64,000 bases of DNA from Leptidea sinapis (lineage: Eukaryota > Arthropoda > Insecta > Lepidoptera > Pieridae). The notes under the pieces are model-generated. The model saw only the letters and a program-made list of their open reading frames with translations, did no database searches and was not told the DNA's origin. Below, piece by piece: positions 54,601 through 64,000 of this stretch; position 1 is the first letter of the stretch; each line of letters starts with the position of its first letter. The position numbers and the translations under genes were made by a program. The stretch is taken from the NCBI RefSeq assembly GCF_905404315.1, contig NC_066273.1, forward strand, positions 9,734,001-9,798,000, read 5' to 3'.

Positions 54601-57600
54601 GCATTCTGATAATTACCCTTTTTATAACTCATTGCTACTGTTTCGAAACAAGATAAGGAACTGAAGTAGTGAATTAACTCCATTGAGCAGAATACAAAGG
54701 TTCACTATCAGACTATGAAAAATACTATTCATTTGCGGGTATGGAGCGTTTGTTGGCGGGTTAGCTTGGAACAATATTTCAATGATCATAATATTATCTT
54801 AGTAAGGTTATTTATATATTTTTTTTTAAAATGAGGCACGAGACGAGCAGGACGTTCAGCTAATGGAAATTGATGCGCCCTGACCATAACAGTGCAGTGC
54901 CGCTCAAGATTTTTGAAAAACCTAAAATCTATGAGCGGCACTACAACTGCGCTCCAGTCATGTCAATTCTCATTTGCCCAGTAATTTCACAAGCTACGGC
55001 GCCCTTTAGACCGAAACACAGTAATGCTCAAATATTACTTCACGGCAGAAATAGGCGCCGTTGTGGTACCCATAATCTAGCCGGCATCCTATGCAAAGGA
55101 GCCTCCCACTGGTCCTTTCAGTTTAGTAACAACGGTATGTGCTTGTAAAATATTTGTAACTACTTACAATTACTTTAGTAGTTAAATAATTTTATTATGT
55201 TACTTATTTTAAGATCCATGTAAATTCTTAGTCCTGGAAACAAATATCTTGAATCTTGCTTAAGACTATGACTACGCCATGACAGAAGTGAAAACTTTAC
55301 AAAGCACCTATATCACTTATCATTAAAAAAAAGGTTTCATCGAATATTCAGTCTAAATAATAATTTATAGCAACATCTCGAGACTTTAAAGTTAAATTCA
55401 TTACTGTATTTCTTTGATTGTTGCTAAATGTATATTATTTTATTTATCCTAGAAACTTGTTATGATGTTTTGAACTGCTAAGTCTTCATTTGATTAAAAT
55501 GATTTTATAAAAATGACATTAAAGTCCCATTTCGGCTTCAATTATAATTTATATTGTACGTCAGGTTATATAAAAAGAGGTAGATAATAGTAGGGTAAGG
55601 TAAGGGGCACAGTGTTACATGGGGTATACTGTTATGATGCAAGTATCTATGTTTCTGAAATTTATTTTTATAATGTTGGTATACATTTTTCACAACCTCA
55701 TAAGCGGCCATCTTTGAACAGTTGTAATCGCTTCAGTCTGTACCACGTTTTAGAAAGAACAAACAAAAATCGAATTTATGTGATCAAAATTAGACGAAAT
55801 GAGATCAAATTTATTAATTTGTTTCTTGGTGTATTATGTAAAAGTAAGTAAATGTGATTTTCCTCTATTCCCTGTATATTTAGCTTCAAATTATCGTTAA
55901 GTAGATTTTTGTAAACATATCTGAAAATACTCTATTGAGATTTTTTTCGTTTTGTCTCATCTGGGGCACTGTGTTACATTGTAGCAATGATAACCAACTA
56001 ACATTGCTTTAGGTTTTAAAAGAAAATGGTAAGAAATGAACTTGAAAAAGTAAACAGAAAGATTATAAAGACAAGAAAAGAAATTCGTTGCATGAGAGCT
56101 GAAAATCTTTGAAAATCACGGAATTTTTTTAAAATATAAAGTTTGAAAAAGCTATTTACGTAAAAGTGGAAAAGTTGACAGTAATTTCTACTTTCCTCTT
56201 GAACCAGATATGGCAACAGTATCGTTGGAAGACATATTAAGATTTTTCTTTCCCTTGAAAACGTTTTTATATTACTTTGATGTTGTAACATTGTGCCCCT
56301 TACCAGGCTAACAGTGTACCCCAGATACGGGGTTCACAGTTACAATCGACTGATCTGATTAAAGTGCAATTTAAGTAAAGAAGTTCCTAATAAAAGTAAT
56401 GTTTAAATATTTTTTTCATTATCGTTTGTTTTTTGTAACAATGTGCCCCACGATCTCGTAACTCGGATATTTTCTGGGTAATTATTTCCAGTGTTCCAAA
56501 ATGCTGTTAGACCTAATCCCTGCCACCGAATAACAAGACGACTTCAAACCTATCAATATGTGCTTCACACAAATAATAGTATTTTATTAATATTAAAGGC
56601 ATAAGAGATGTATTAAATTAATTCTCTATTAAATTATTTCATTCCATTGAGTTTTTGAAGTCGGTGTTCTTAAAAGTAGTTTATTTTTTATTTTTTAGTG
56701 TCATTAATCAGGTTAAATTAACTATAAGAACTATTTACAGAAAAATATTTTTTTTATTGCTATGGGTAGGCCCTACGAACGGTTCCGCGTGCCTTAGACA
56801 ATATAGATCCCATATTTCACGATCTTGTGAGACACTGAAAAATCGTGAAAAAGATTGTTAGCTATGAATGACAGGTAGCCGAAGACCCACTTTTCGGAAA
56901 ATGAGTTAATAATCTTAATATATATAAATCTCGTGTCACAATGTTTGTCCTCAATGGACTCCTAAACTAATTAACGGATTTTAATGGTGATTACTTCATG
57001 GAGTGCAGTTTGGTCCAACTTGAGAGATAGGGTAGTTTTTATTTCGATTTGGGACCCATAAATATTTTTATTTTCAATATTTGTTTTGTATGGACATATT
57101 TTCTATGAGAGAATTTAGTGACGCACGGTTTGACAGTTCCGCTGTGAAACAATTTCATTCTAACAACAGGGAGCATTCTTTACGAAATATTTCTTGATGT
57201 TTAGAAATTTTATTGGCAAATTCCTATAAAACAGTATTTTTTTATTATCTACAGAACAACGTCTGTCGGGGCAGCTAGTAATAATACATAATCAAACTAA
57301 AAGAGAACTCCTAAAAAAGCAGAAAACACAAACTATAATAACTTCATCCACGTTAACAAAAGTATTCATAAAAATTTTATAGGACCAAATGGCAAACATT
57401 GTGCGTCAAACTAAAGAAGAATGACGGAAATCGATAATCGATCCATAATAAAAACCAACCGAATTGAGATCCTCCTTCTTTTCGAAGTAGGTTAAAAATA
57501 TAAAACATCTAATGCCTCAACGTAATAAGCTCAATTGTGATGCCACTAAGAACTCAGGCATCAGTCAAGCATCCTGAGCGGCACTGCATTGTAACGGGCA

Positions 57601-60365
57601 GGGCGTATCACTTACGCCTTGCTCGTTTCAACACTAATTCTAATATGAAATAGTTAAAATACATAATTGACGGTTTGTACATAGGACCAACATGACATGA
57701 TGAAAATGTCACCATAATGTTTACCATGACTCGTGTCTTTGCTTCTGGTATCCTGAGGAGTTGCTGATTCTGGATTAGTTTTATTGGTAAAGCGAGCGTC
57801 TATTACTGCTGGATCCAGCTTCACAGCGTCCACAGCATCTGTGTTTGTTTAAATATTAATTATTGCGGTGAACACCAATCTTAGGTACATACCTATTCAG
57901 TATGGAGCAATAACCGAATCGGAATACTATTTATTTTTAATTAAACACAAATACACGATCTATTTTCTGTGTGCCTATTTTACACCAAAAATGATTTGGA
58001 TCAAACATTTATGACCGTGTAGTTTTTTGATGGATGAAGCGGAGCGGAGACGATGACGACATGAAAAGATAAAATGGCTTGTATATACGGACAAACGAAA
58101 AAACCGGTTACTATAGTTTTAAATTTACACGGACACTGTTTATTGGTCTACTTAAAATTTAAAAGTCATAAATTTTGCGTCAATTTAGAAACTTATCGTG
58201 ATTTCCTTTTGAATAGGACCTACTTAGATATTTTATACGTCTCGATAGACTCAAAAGCTGTGAAAGCGAAAAAAATAGCGGCGAACAGTTGGCCGCTATT
58301 TTCAGTAACACTTAAACTAAGTGACGTATCGCGAATATAAGACGTACCTTGCTAACATGCACACTAAAGTATTTAACTTGTTGTAGAATTCGAAGAAATC
58401 CTGTCCGAAAGCAAAAGATCTTATCTCGGGAGATGAAGATAGCACCTAGAACCATATCGCGTATTTTTAAAGATGCCTTAGTACTTGCAGCCTATAAGAG
58501 ATGTATGTACTGGTCATTTCTTAACTGGTAATTTAAAAAAGATTAGGGTGGTAATATCGAAACAATCACTGAAATCGGTTTTGTTTACGGATGAGAAATT
58601 TTTTACAATTAAGCCACATTTTAACAAACAAAATGACCGTATTTATGCTCAAAGCTCTAAGGAAGCTTCTCAATTAGTCGATAGAGTGCAACGTGGGCAT
58701 TATCTGACTTCAGTGTATATGAAGAGATACCATTCTTGAGATGGTAGTGAAGCCCCTTAACTACACCATGTTCAATAACCAAGGCTCGGCGCCGGGTCAT
58801 AAAGCTCGGCCTACGCAGTCTTGGTTGGAAACGAATGTTTCGGACTTCATCAGAACTGAAGACTGGCCGTCGTCTAGTCCCGATCTTAGTCCGTTGGATT
58901 ATGATTTATGGTCAATTTTAGAGAGTACGGCTTGCTCTAAACGCCATGATAATTACGAGTCCCTAAAACAATCCGTACGGCAGTGAAGAATTTTCCTATG
59001 GAAAGAGTGCGTGCTTCTATTGATAACTGGCCTCAACGTTTAAAGGACTGTATTGCAGCCAAAGGAGACCACTTCGAATAAGCTTTTCATATTTATGTAT
59101 TGAACTAACACACTGTAAAAGGAATAAATGTAATAAGCAACAGATTTTTTTTTTGTTTCAGTATTTATGGCGAGACTAGGTATTTTGGCTGACAATGGAG
59201 CTTTAATAATTATAATATTTACAGTCTGGGTGTCCTGTATTAGACCAGTGCAGAAGCCTTTGAAAATGATAAAAAAAAATACTAGGGTGAAACTTATTGG
59301 AAAAGGAAGAGACTAAGGAAAAATAAATTACGGGCGATCTGAGGTCGGGAAGTGGAAAAGGGGGGAGGGGGTGGTTTAGGGTAAAAAACGTTGTAACGGC
59401 AAAGTTGTAGGTAATAAAAAGATCTACAACTTTTGCTTTCACACTTTTTTCACATAACCTCAAAGTGTATGTGAAAAATTCAAAAACCTAGTTTTTGTTT
59501 TTTTATTTTTATCTTTTACAAAAAATAAACTCTCGAAATATTGTAAAAAGGTCCCTTTTTATGTCCCAAACACACAATATATTTAATTTGAAATATTTAT
59601 TTTGTTACCTTATTTTGACTCAAATATCTTATTTTCAATCGAAAATTCACCCGTCAAAATATCAGTTTTTTTCAAAAAGTTTGTGTGCTTTCTATTCATT
59701 GAAATCTTAAATTTCCGATGGTGTAAAAAAATACAATTGTAAATGTTCGGAAAATTTATGCCCATTAAAAGGCATTTCATAGAGAATTCATACCTGCTAT
59801 TTCGTAGCAGCAAAAATAGGGATTAGAATTACTCCGTGAGGCCAAATACCATGAGGATTCAAAACTAAACATTAAATAGTAAAGCTACCTTGTTTAATTG
59901 GTATATAATTCAGTTGGTCTAACGAGATATTCAATTATGACTCGACAATGCATTCTGAATGTCTATCACAGATGCGAAATGCTGTAAATATAAGTACCTT
60001 TGAAGAACAAGATTAATTGCTACCCCCTATTGGTGCTATTTTACATTTAATTAATAATTACAGATAGGTTTGAAATACACAACAAAAAAACTTACCACTT
60101 TGCATCTCAATCTGCAAAAATACAAAAGAATTAGAAGTTATAAGCAAATTTTATGAACTTGGTTTACAACATAATATCAATATATTTTTTGAAATACTTT
60201 GGAAAGAAATGGCGTGAAATAATTTAAAGATTTAGTCGAGAATGCATTGACGGAAATACCTATACAACAAACTTCAATTCAGTTTAAAATGTATTTAAAA
60301 ATAGACCCTCACAAATAACGTTTTATGATAATCCTTACCTCGTTGAAGATGCTAGAAATATCCAT
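51426..60365 (-). CDS. nos: nanos-type gene, five coding exons (whole span)
   Basis: Coding exons on the minus strand are 60339-60365, 60096-60111, 57725-57838, 53676-53815 and 51426-51668: 540 nt, 179 residues plus stop. Each intron is GT...AG and the phases match at every junction. Nanos proteins are RNA-associated translational repressors that act with Pumilio in germ cells, in the cytoplasm. The C-terminal zinc finger (residues about 101-150) has all eight metal ligands. The middle exon supplies SFELMLKMQQAAILSLTPDK, a helix-rich stretch. The N-terminus is short and acidic/polar. An in-frame TAA lies 45 nt before the ATG. Introns of 0.2, 2.3, 3.9 and 2.0 kb are filled with transposons. 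Silkworm has several nanos paralogs; which one this is cannot be told. Zinc-finger identity is near certain, the 5' exons less so. Confidence 0.85.
51780..52195 (+). pseudogene. RTE-type LINE C-terminus in nanos intron 4
   Basis: Across broken frames: a helix-like stretch, RRSVGRPPTRWTDDLVKIVG, then WMRAAQDRS, ending in a (ATG)n-like tatgatga tail. Opposite in strand to nanos; the sequence begins about 110 bp beyond the nanos exon 5 acceptor. Dead, 5'-truncated. Confidence 0.7.
52679..53290. mobile_element. ACGGCCGTTCCC MITE, copy 2, with insert, in nanos intron 4
   Basis: Ends are acggccgttcccaatat and atattgggaacggccgt. Compared with copy 3 (53303-53585) it carries about 280 extra bases at 52808-53092, beginning with (TTTA)n and followed by cagtttgtctgcaggatcaa, a LINE/SINE-tail-like insert. 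Confidence 0.75.
53303..53585. mobile_element. ACGGCCGTTCCC MITE, copy 3, in nanos intron 4
   Basis: cggccgttcccaatcta ... atattgggaacagccgt. It lies only 12 bp from copy 2 and about 90 bp from nanos exon 4. Between the TIRs it repeats acgcgtgaattgcaatttcc and tctatcgctggtaagcta. Confidence 0.8.
53676..53815 (-). CDS. nos: nanos exon 4
   Basis: The acceptor gaaatttcag precedes AA GGT GTT GGA, and the donor is CAG TTG|gtaatac. The 140 nt encode (E)GVGSSFELMLKMQQAAIL, SLTPDKLHLLMKYVDTMRHQ and RTELQRQL with no stop; the other two frames are poorer. It begins in phase 1 after exon 3 and ends in phase 0 before exon 5. The protein segment looks helical and amphipathic. Strong reading frame, splice sites and phase agreement are the support. 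Confidence 0.75.
53905..54012 (-). mobile_element. tRNA-derived SINE, family 2, in nanos intron 3
   Basis: Minus strand: ggttagctcagaaggttaga (box A), gggttcgagtcccgcatcg (box B), then aagattttgttttcaaattt. A further tail-only piece is at about 54165-54235. Confidence 0.7.
54236..54831. other. Intron sequence, nothing recognised
   Basis: Within nanos intron 3; the minus-strand frame at 54118-54363 includes SINE tail and has no domain. Confidence 0.4.
54832..55115 (-). mobile_element. Family-H retroelement in nanos intron 3
   Basis: tttttttttaaaatgaggcacg ... gagcggcactacaactgcgc ... gagcctcccactggt: a nearly complete copy in the minus orientation. Confidence 0.7.
55604..56449. mobile_element. 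Element bounded by GGGGCAC(A/T)(G/T)TGTTACA repeats, nanos intron 3
   Basis: GGGGCACAGTGTTACAT (55604) and GGGGCACTGTGTTACAT (55963) occur in one orientation, and TGTAACATTGTGCCCC (56284) and TGTAACAATGTGCCCC (56434) in the other. A related pair, ggggtatactgtta (55622) and taacagtgtacccc (56309), is also inverted. The symmetry suggests a DNA transposon or MITE with multiple terminal/subterminal sites. The sequence between has low-complexity frames only. No family is recognised with confidence. Confidence 0.5.
56640..56690 (+). mobile_element. GAAGTCGG MITE end fragment
   Basis: gagtttttgaagtcggtgtt resembles the right end of 43317-43615; about 50 bp only. The surrounding 56450-56912 is otherwise unassigned. 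Confidence 0.4.
56913..57278 (+). mobile_element. Non-autonomous Helitron (366 bp), nanos intron 3
   Basis: aA|TCTTAATATATATAAATCTC ... ACAGAACAACGTCTGTCGGG, GCAGCTAG|T. It is the complete version of the copy at 10723-11050. Opposite in strand to nanos. Confidence 0.75.
57450..57500 (-). mobile_element. GAAGTCGG MITE, left-end fragment, reversed
   Basis: ccgaattgagatcctccttc, then ttttcgaagtaggttaaaaa is the reverse of the left end at 43317-43360. Confidence 0.55.
57530..57625 (+). mobile_element. Family-H fragment
   Basis: catcctgagcggcactgcat, then gggcagggcgtatcacttac; a short piece about 100 bp from nanos exon 3. Confidence 0.5.
57725..57838 (-). CDS. nos: nanos exon 3
   Basis: The acceptor aaacaaacacag precedes AT GCT GTG GAC, and the donor is AGT CAT G|gtaaaca. 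The 114 nt encode (D)AVDAVKLDPAVIDARFTNK, TNPESATPQDTRSKDTSH without a stop. It enters with two bases and leaves with one, so it fits both neighbours. No domain is recognised; the segment is polar and probably disordered. The upstream pyrimidine tract is weak, which lowers certainty a little. Confidence 0.7.
58385..59085 (+). pseudogene. Dead Tc1/mariner-type transposase in nanos intron 2
   Basis: Frames in order: RRNPVRKQKILSREMKIAPR, TISRIFKDAL (helix-turn-helix), GHFLTGNLKKIRVVISKQSL, VLFTDEKFFTIKPHFNKQND (first catalytic Asp in TDEKFF), QLVDRVQRGHY, then after a deletion VVKPLNYTMFNNQGSAPGHK, EDWPSSSPDLSPLDYDLWSI and a final VRASIDNWPQRLKDCIAAKG. The block with the second catalytic Asp is deleted at about 58735. 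It resembles maT/DD37D-type transposases, opposite in strand to nanos. Terminal inverted repeats were not found. Confidence 0.8.
59086..60095. other. Intron 2 remainder
   Basis: AT-rich. The block at 59330-59480 (gtaacggcaaagttgtag, gatctacaacttttgc) looks like degenerate dispersed repeat. No exon signal is seen. Confidence 0.4.
60096..60111 (-). CDS. nos: nanos exon 2: 16-nt microexon
   Basis: The acceptor tcttttgtatttttgcag precedes ATTGAGATGCAAAGTG, followed by the donor gtaagtttt. Both sites are strong. It adds I-E-M-Q-S and the first base of Asp, in phase with exons 1 and 3. Confidence 0.6.
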
Positions 60366-60383
60366 TATGACAAGTGATAATGG
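60339..60383 (-). CDS. nos: nanos exon 1 (first coding exon, ATG at 60365)
   Basis: ATG GAT ATT TCT AGC ATC TTC AAC GAG ends at the strong donor GAG|gtaagg. Coding part 60339-60365 (9 residues, MDISSIFNE). 60366-60383 is 5' UTR if the acceptor-like gatttacag is used, so a non-coding exon may lie farther upstream. An in-frame TAA precedes the ATG. Confidence 0.65.
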
Positions 60384-60774
60384 CTGTAAATCTTCAAGTG
60401 CAGTGATTTAATTTATGATTAATTTAACACTACCCGAAAATATTTTGACATGAGACTGCAAATTTTAAGGCTACACTCAGAATATCAGTACCTAACTCGG
60501 TATTATTCACACAAAGCCATGATTTCAGACCACAGAGTACATACAAATAATATTATTTAATATACAGAATCAAGAACCGTTAAATAAGGTAATTAATTTA
60601 TAAAATATTATATTATTATATTGTGTTACTTTATATATGCACAGTCGTCAAACAAATACAGGTGATATCGATTTAATGTTTTCCTGGTAATAATCAACTA
60701 TATATATGTATATATTGACTATCGTAATTATAGGTATGCACGTAGGTACGGTCTAAATTTATTATCTATTTATT

Positions 60775-61078
60775 ACTAATAAATGCAAAGCCGTTTTTAT
60801 CCTTCGGTTATAGTTGGTACTGCGAAAACTACTGAACCGATCGGAATAATACTTACACCATAAGAAGCAGCGTGTTTCGGAGAAAGTTTTAGTACCTATA
60901 ATAATATTGTGTTTGTTAGTGATTACTTATCCAGTATCTACATTTTTTTAACTTAGAAATACCTATACATTCGCAACATAAATAATTCATTTAATTTTAA
61001 CCATTTTATGAAAAGAATAATACTTACAAGTACTTAATTATTTATATTATGGCAAGACAATGTTTGCCGGGTCACTTG
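60775..61078 (+). mobile_element. Diverged Helitron-like element
   Basis: Its 3' side atggcaagacaatgtttgcc, gggtcacttgt resembles the GCAA...TTGC hairpin plus GGGTCAGCTAGT end of the main Helitron family; the 5' boundary is unclear. Confidence 0.4.
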
Positions 61079-61143
61079 TAAACTGATAATTTAAGACTTT
61101 TCTGTTAAAGCGCCATCTGTTTTTCTTATGTAACAATGCTACA

Positions 61144-61796
61144 ATGCGTATAGTCAAGGAGACTGCACAAATTTTACGTCATACAACGTTTGTGAGAAGT
61201 GGAGGTGAGTGATTATTATGCTAGATGGCAATGTTAACAACATTGATTTTAATTCTCTTATTGCAATGATCACAATATAGTAATATATTTTTATATTATG
61301 AATTTATATAACAGCTAAATGTTTAATAAGTTTTAATTAATATTAATAATTTTACAATCAGGTCAGTCCAGTTATCCTTATTAAAAGAGCATAGATAGTA
61401 GGTCGTAGAAGATAATATTTTTAAAAACATGAACCTAAATGTGAGGAATCTATGTATCTCCTGTGAAAAACATACAATATGGATTCCATTATATTCCATA
61501 GATACGGTACGACTAATATTTCCACATAAGAGATAAAGTTGCGCGCGCGACTTTACATTGCTACGTCAGTTTACCTCGACGTCACAGCTGACAGCATTGT
61601 ACAGTGAACAGTGAACACTCATTGATCATTCTGTATTCACATTCGTCATTTTGATGTAACATAGAACGGTCGTGTTTTCACAGGGCTCATTGTAGTTCGG
61701 ACGAAAGCCCTCAAACAGTGCCTATTCAAATGTAGCCCATTCGTGTTTCTCATGCTACAGGCCAACTAAAACTACGAGAAGAAAACAAATGAAAAT
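61144..61796 (+). other. Two candidate exons divergent from nanos
   Basis: Exon a 61144-61204: ATG CGT ATA ... AGT GGA G|gtgagtg, 20 open codons (MRIVKETAQILRHTTFVRSG). Exon b 61684-61796: gtgttttcacag|GG CTC ATT ..., open to TAA at 61767-61769, then donor AAAAT|gtaagtacc. Phase agrees, giving a 48-residue frame without a known domain. It could be a small gene, a non-coding transcript or the 5' UTR of a gene beyond the window. Chance is possible. GC-rich gttgcgcgcgcgac at about 61539 could mark a promoter for either strand. Confidence 0.3.
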
Positions 61797-63189
61797 GTAA
61801 GTACCTAATAATATATCAACATTTTGTCACAATATATTGCACAATTTTCCCAAAGGGTTTTTACATAAAAATAACTATATCTCTTGCCACGTCGAAGACT
61901 GTTAAATTGTCTTCACTTGGCATTGTTAAAAAACTTTCTCTTTAAATAAATGTATGTCGAGTACTCGAGTATGACCTTAAAATTTCGGTGTCTATTTGAT
62001 TAGTTCTTTGTGTCAATTTCGCTATAAAGGCATGAATGAATAGATCAGTAAATGTGCGTAACAGTAGGGCACCAGGCACCCAGACGAAAGGCTCATGACC
62101 CCATTTGCGTTAGCGAACCCCTCATCGAAGAGCACGTGGTCTGTTAAATTTATATCAACTCGCGTAGCAGCAGACGAATTCCAATAACATTGATATTAAA
62201 TTTGTCTATGCATCACGCGAATATCGACCTTATTGCCTCAGCAGACCTCGAAGAAGGAACTACAATATTTGTACCTTTGCGGACATGTTAACACAAGTTA
62301 CTAAATTAGTAAAAATTCCAAACTATTATATAGGTTCTTGTAGCTTGCATAAATATTCATGTCTTTTATTCTATGTACTTACATTTTGCGTAATATTATT
62401 TGACTTATCAAGCTTATCTGTCTATGGAGGAATAGTTATTTATGGACATAGATAAGAGTTCGGAAAATACCATCATGTCATAATTAGGGATATGACAAAT
62501 TTGCTGTATTAGTCACTGTCGGTCAAAACCGACCATAGTTAATAATTTTATAACCTGTATTTCAACAAAACCAAAACAAATTTCTTCTACCTAGGTATAA
62601 TTATTTGCTTCTGAATTTTTTCATCTGCCATTTAACTGAATGGAAGAATGCAAAGGATAATTGAATTATTAAATTTAATTTAAGTTATTCGTTATACTTT
62701 GAAGCGTATAAGCAGTTCTTGATGTTAACTTTCACTATAGTAAATCTAACACTCTTCCGCGTGTGATGTGCTTAAAGAGGGGACTAGTCTTTGCATATCC
62801 TTTAATTATTAAAACTAGATCAAATCTTTTGATTAAAATTAACAATAATAATTTGTGTTGAATGACACTGAGCTGTCACGATCGGCTTTATAGCACTCAT
62901 CTGATTAAAGTCGGCTCGAGCCGACCAAAGGAGCTCGAAAAATTTTAGCTCGCTTTAATGTAGTTTTCGCTTTTGAACAATTTGTTATTGAAGTGAAAAC
63001 TTTTTAACGACGTTGAGCACTTTTCTTGGGATTCGTATAAAATGTTGAACTCTCTTAACAATGCCTCCGGTGGAAAGTGTGATAGACCGAGGCACAATAC
63101 GTAAAATTCCAAAAACACTTAAGGACAGGTTTTCCACGGCAGCCTCTTTAGATCTCTAGCTCTGAAACTAAACGAGTATACATAGCCTT
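61797..63189. other. Unassigned sequence
   Basis: No gene recognised. A perfect 16-bp palindrome GTCGGCTCGAGCCGAC lies at 62910-62925 and gtcggtcaaaaccgacc at 62519-62535. Confidence 0.4.
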
Positions 63190-63405
63190 ACGACCTGTAT
63201 AGCCGAGTGGTTAGCGATCCTACCTACTAAGCTAGAGGTCCCGGGCTCGAATCCCGGTAGGTGCAAGCATTTATATGATGAATATGGATGTTTGTTTCCG
63301 AGTCATGGATGTTTAAATGTATTTATGTATGTTTATATGTATGCTTATATGAATTTATGTATGTTTAAGTAAGTATATTGTATTAAGTAAGTATATTGTA
63401 GAACA
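63190..63405 (+). mobile_element. tRNA-derived SINE, family 1, complete
   Basis: acctgtatagccgagtggttagc (box A region) and gggctcgaatcccggtagg (box B region), followed by the tail gatgaatatggatgtttgtt, tgtttaagtaagtatattgt (duplicated). Confidence 0.8.
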
Positions 63406-63414
63406 GCGCTTCAT

Positions 63415-63838
63415 CAAAATAACGCAAATGTTATGTGTATTAGGGTATTTAACCACCTTCCAAAGAATATTAGAGAGATGTCTAAAACATTAATGCATAA
63501 AAAATTAAAATTATGGCTAATAGATAAATGCTTTTATAGTTTAAAAGAATTCTTTAGCCAAAAATAATAGTATTCAAATGTAATTTTTGAGAGGTACCTA
63601 CAAACTAATGTTTATTTTATATAATCTCATTGAATTAAAGCTATGTAATGTGTATTAAGAACGTATAAGTATAAATTAAATATGATATTCCAATATTGAC
63701 AATCAAATATTTGTATGCCGATATATTGGCGAATTGTGCTGTACACCAATTAATTGTTAACAACTATGTTACCACGATTCATACAAATAAATCATTTCAT
63801 TTCATTTCATTTCATTTCATTTCATTTCATTTCATTAA
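63415..63838 (+). pseudogene. LINE C-terminus with 3' UTR and (ATTTC)n tail
   Basis: The frame reads NVMCIRVFNHLPKNIREMSK, TLMHKKLKLWLIDKCFYSLK, EFFSQK and stop near 63568, the usual FNxLPxxI...LK..L...YSxxEF end of Jockey/CR1-group ORF2. The 3' UTR runs into (ATTTC)n at 63790-63835. Ending in a short tandem repeat rather than poly(A) is CR1-like. Confidence 0.7.
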
Positions 63839-64000
63839 ATATATCATTGTCTTGTAACCCATAATACAGGCTATATATGCTTAACTTGGAGCAAGATAAT
63901 TTGTGTAAAAAGTGTGTCAATGTTATTATTATTATTATACATCAGGACAATTATTTTTAAGTCATCATCCGTCGTATGATTTAGCAAGTTCACGTACTTT

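Noticed and set aside
58074..58340. 88-codon open frame before the Tc1/mariner remnant as its N-terminus
   Set aside because: Its residues do not resemble a transposase DNA-binding domain. The recognisable transposase begins at about 58385.
62190..62310. Short plus-strand frame (MHHANIDLIASADLEEG) as a coding exon
   Set aside because: Only about 27 codons, a weak acceptor and no linked exon. Not distinguishable from chance.

Overview
The window reads as animal nuclear DNA from an insect, almost certainly a moth or butterfly (Lepidoptera). It is AT-rich, nearly all coding capacity lies in decayed transposable elements, and the repeats are of kinds common in Lepidoptera: Helitrons with 5'-TC and CTAG-3' ends, two tRNA-derived SINE families, TTAA-target MITEs and Jockey/CR1/RTE-type LINE fragments. 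There is no bacterial-style gene order. Clade names rest on motifs and remembered family features, not on a search.

The one well-supported host gene is a nanos-type gene on the minus strand, with coding exons between 60365 and 51426. The last exon encodes a perfect Nanos double CCHC zinc finger (C-X2-C-X12-H-X10-C and C-X2-C-X7-H-X4-C). Four upstream exons, one of only 16 nt, join to it with GT/AG junctions and matching phases to give a 179-residue protein from ATG to stop. Its introns hold MITEs, a Helitron, a dead Tc1/mariner transposase and an unusual inverted-repeat element. Two weakly supported plus-strand exons lie upstream (61144-61796), in divergent orientation.

Layout. 1-12.6 kb: TTAA MITE, LINE tails, Helitrons and a decayed antisense LINE. 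12.7-17.4 kb: a Jockey-clade LINE with two ORFs, an internal RT deletion and a recent local rearrangement, between 13-bp direct repeats. 17.8-24.6 kb: Helitrons, one holding a LINE with a C-terminal CCHC/PD-type motif. 25-31 kb: LINE fragments, a triplicated 436-bp LINE segment and a dead mariner. 31.3-35.3 kb: two adjacent Helitrons, one split by a 3.4-kb EN-RT LINE with poly(A) and a GATGA target duplication. 35.8-50 kb: RTE tails, a probable solo LTR, a hAT-type MITE, SINEs, Helitrons and long-inverted-repeat elements. 51.4-60.4 kb: nanos. 61-64 kb: candidate divergent exons, SINE and a LINE tail ending in (ATTTC)n.

The elements do not form a pathway. What they record is nested insertion order, with several insertion sites readable base by base. 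I found no CRISPR array, operon or clearly new defence-type system. The nanos locus and the rearranged transposons are the parts worth attention.
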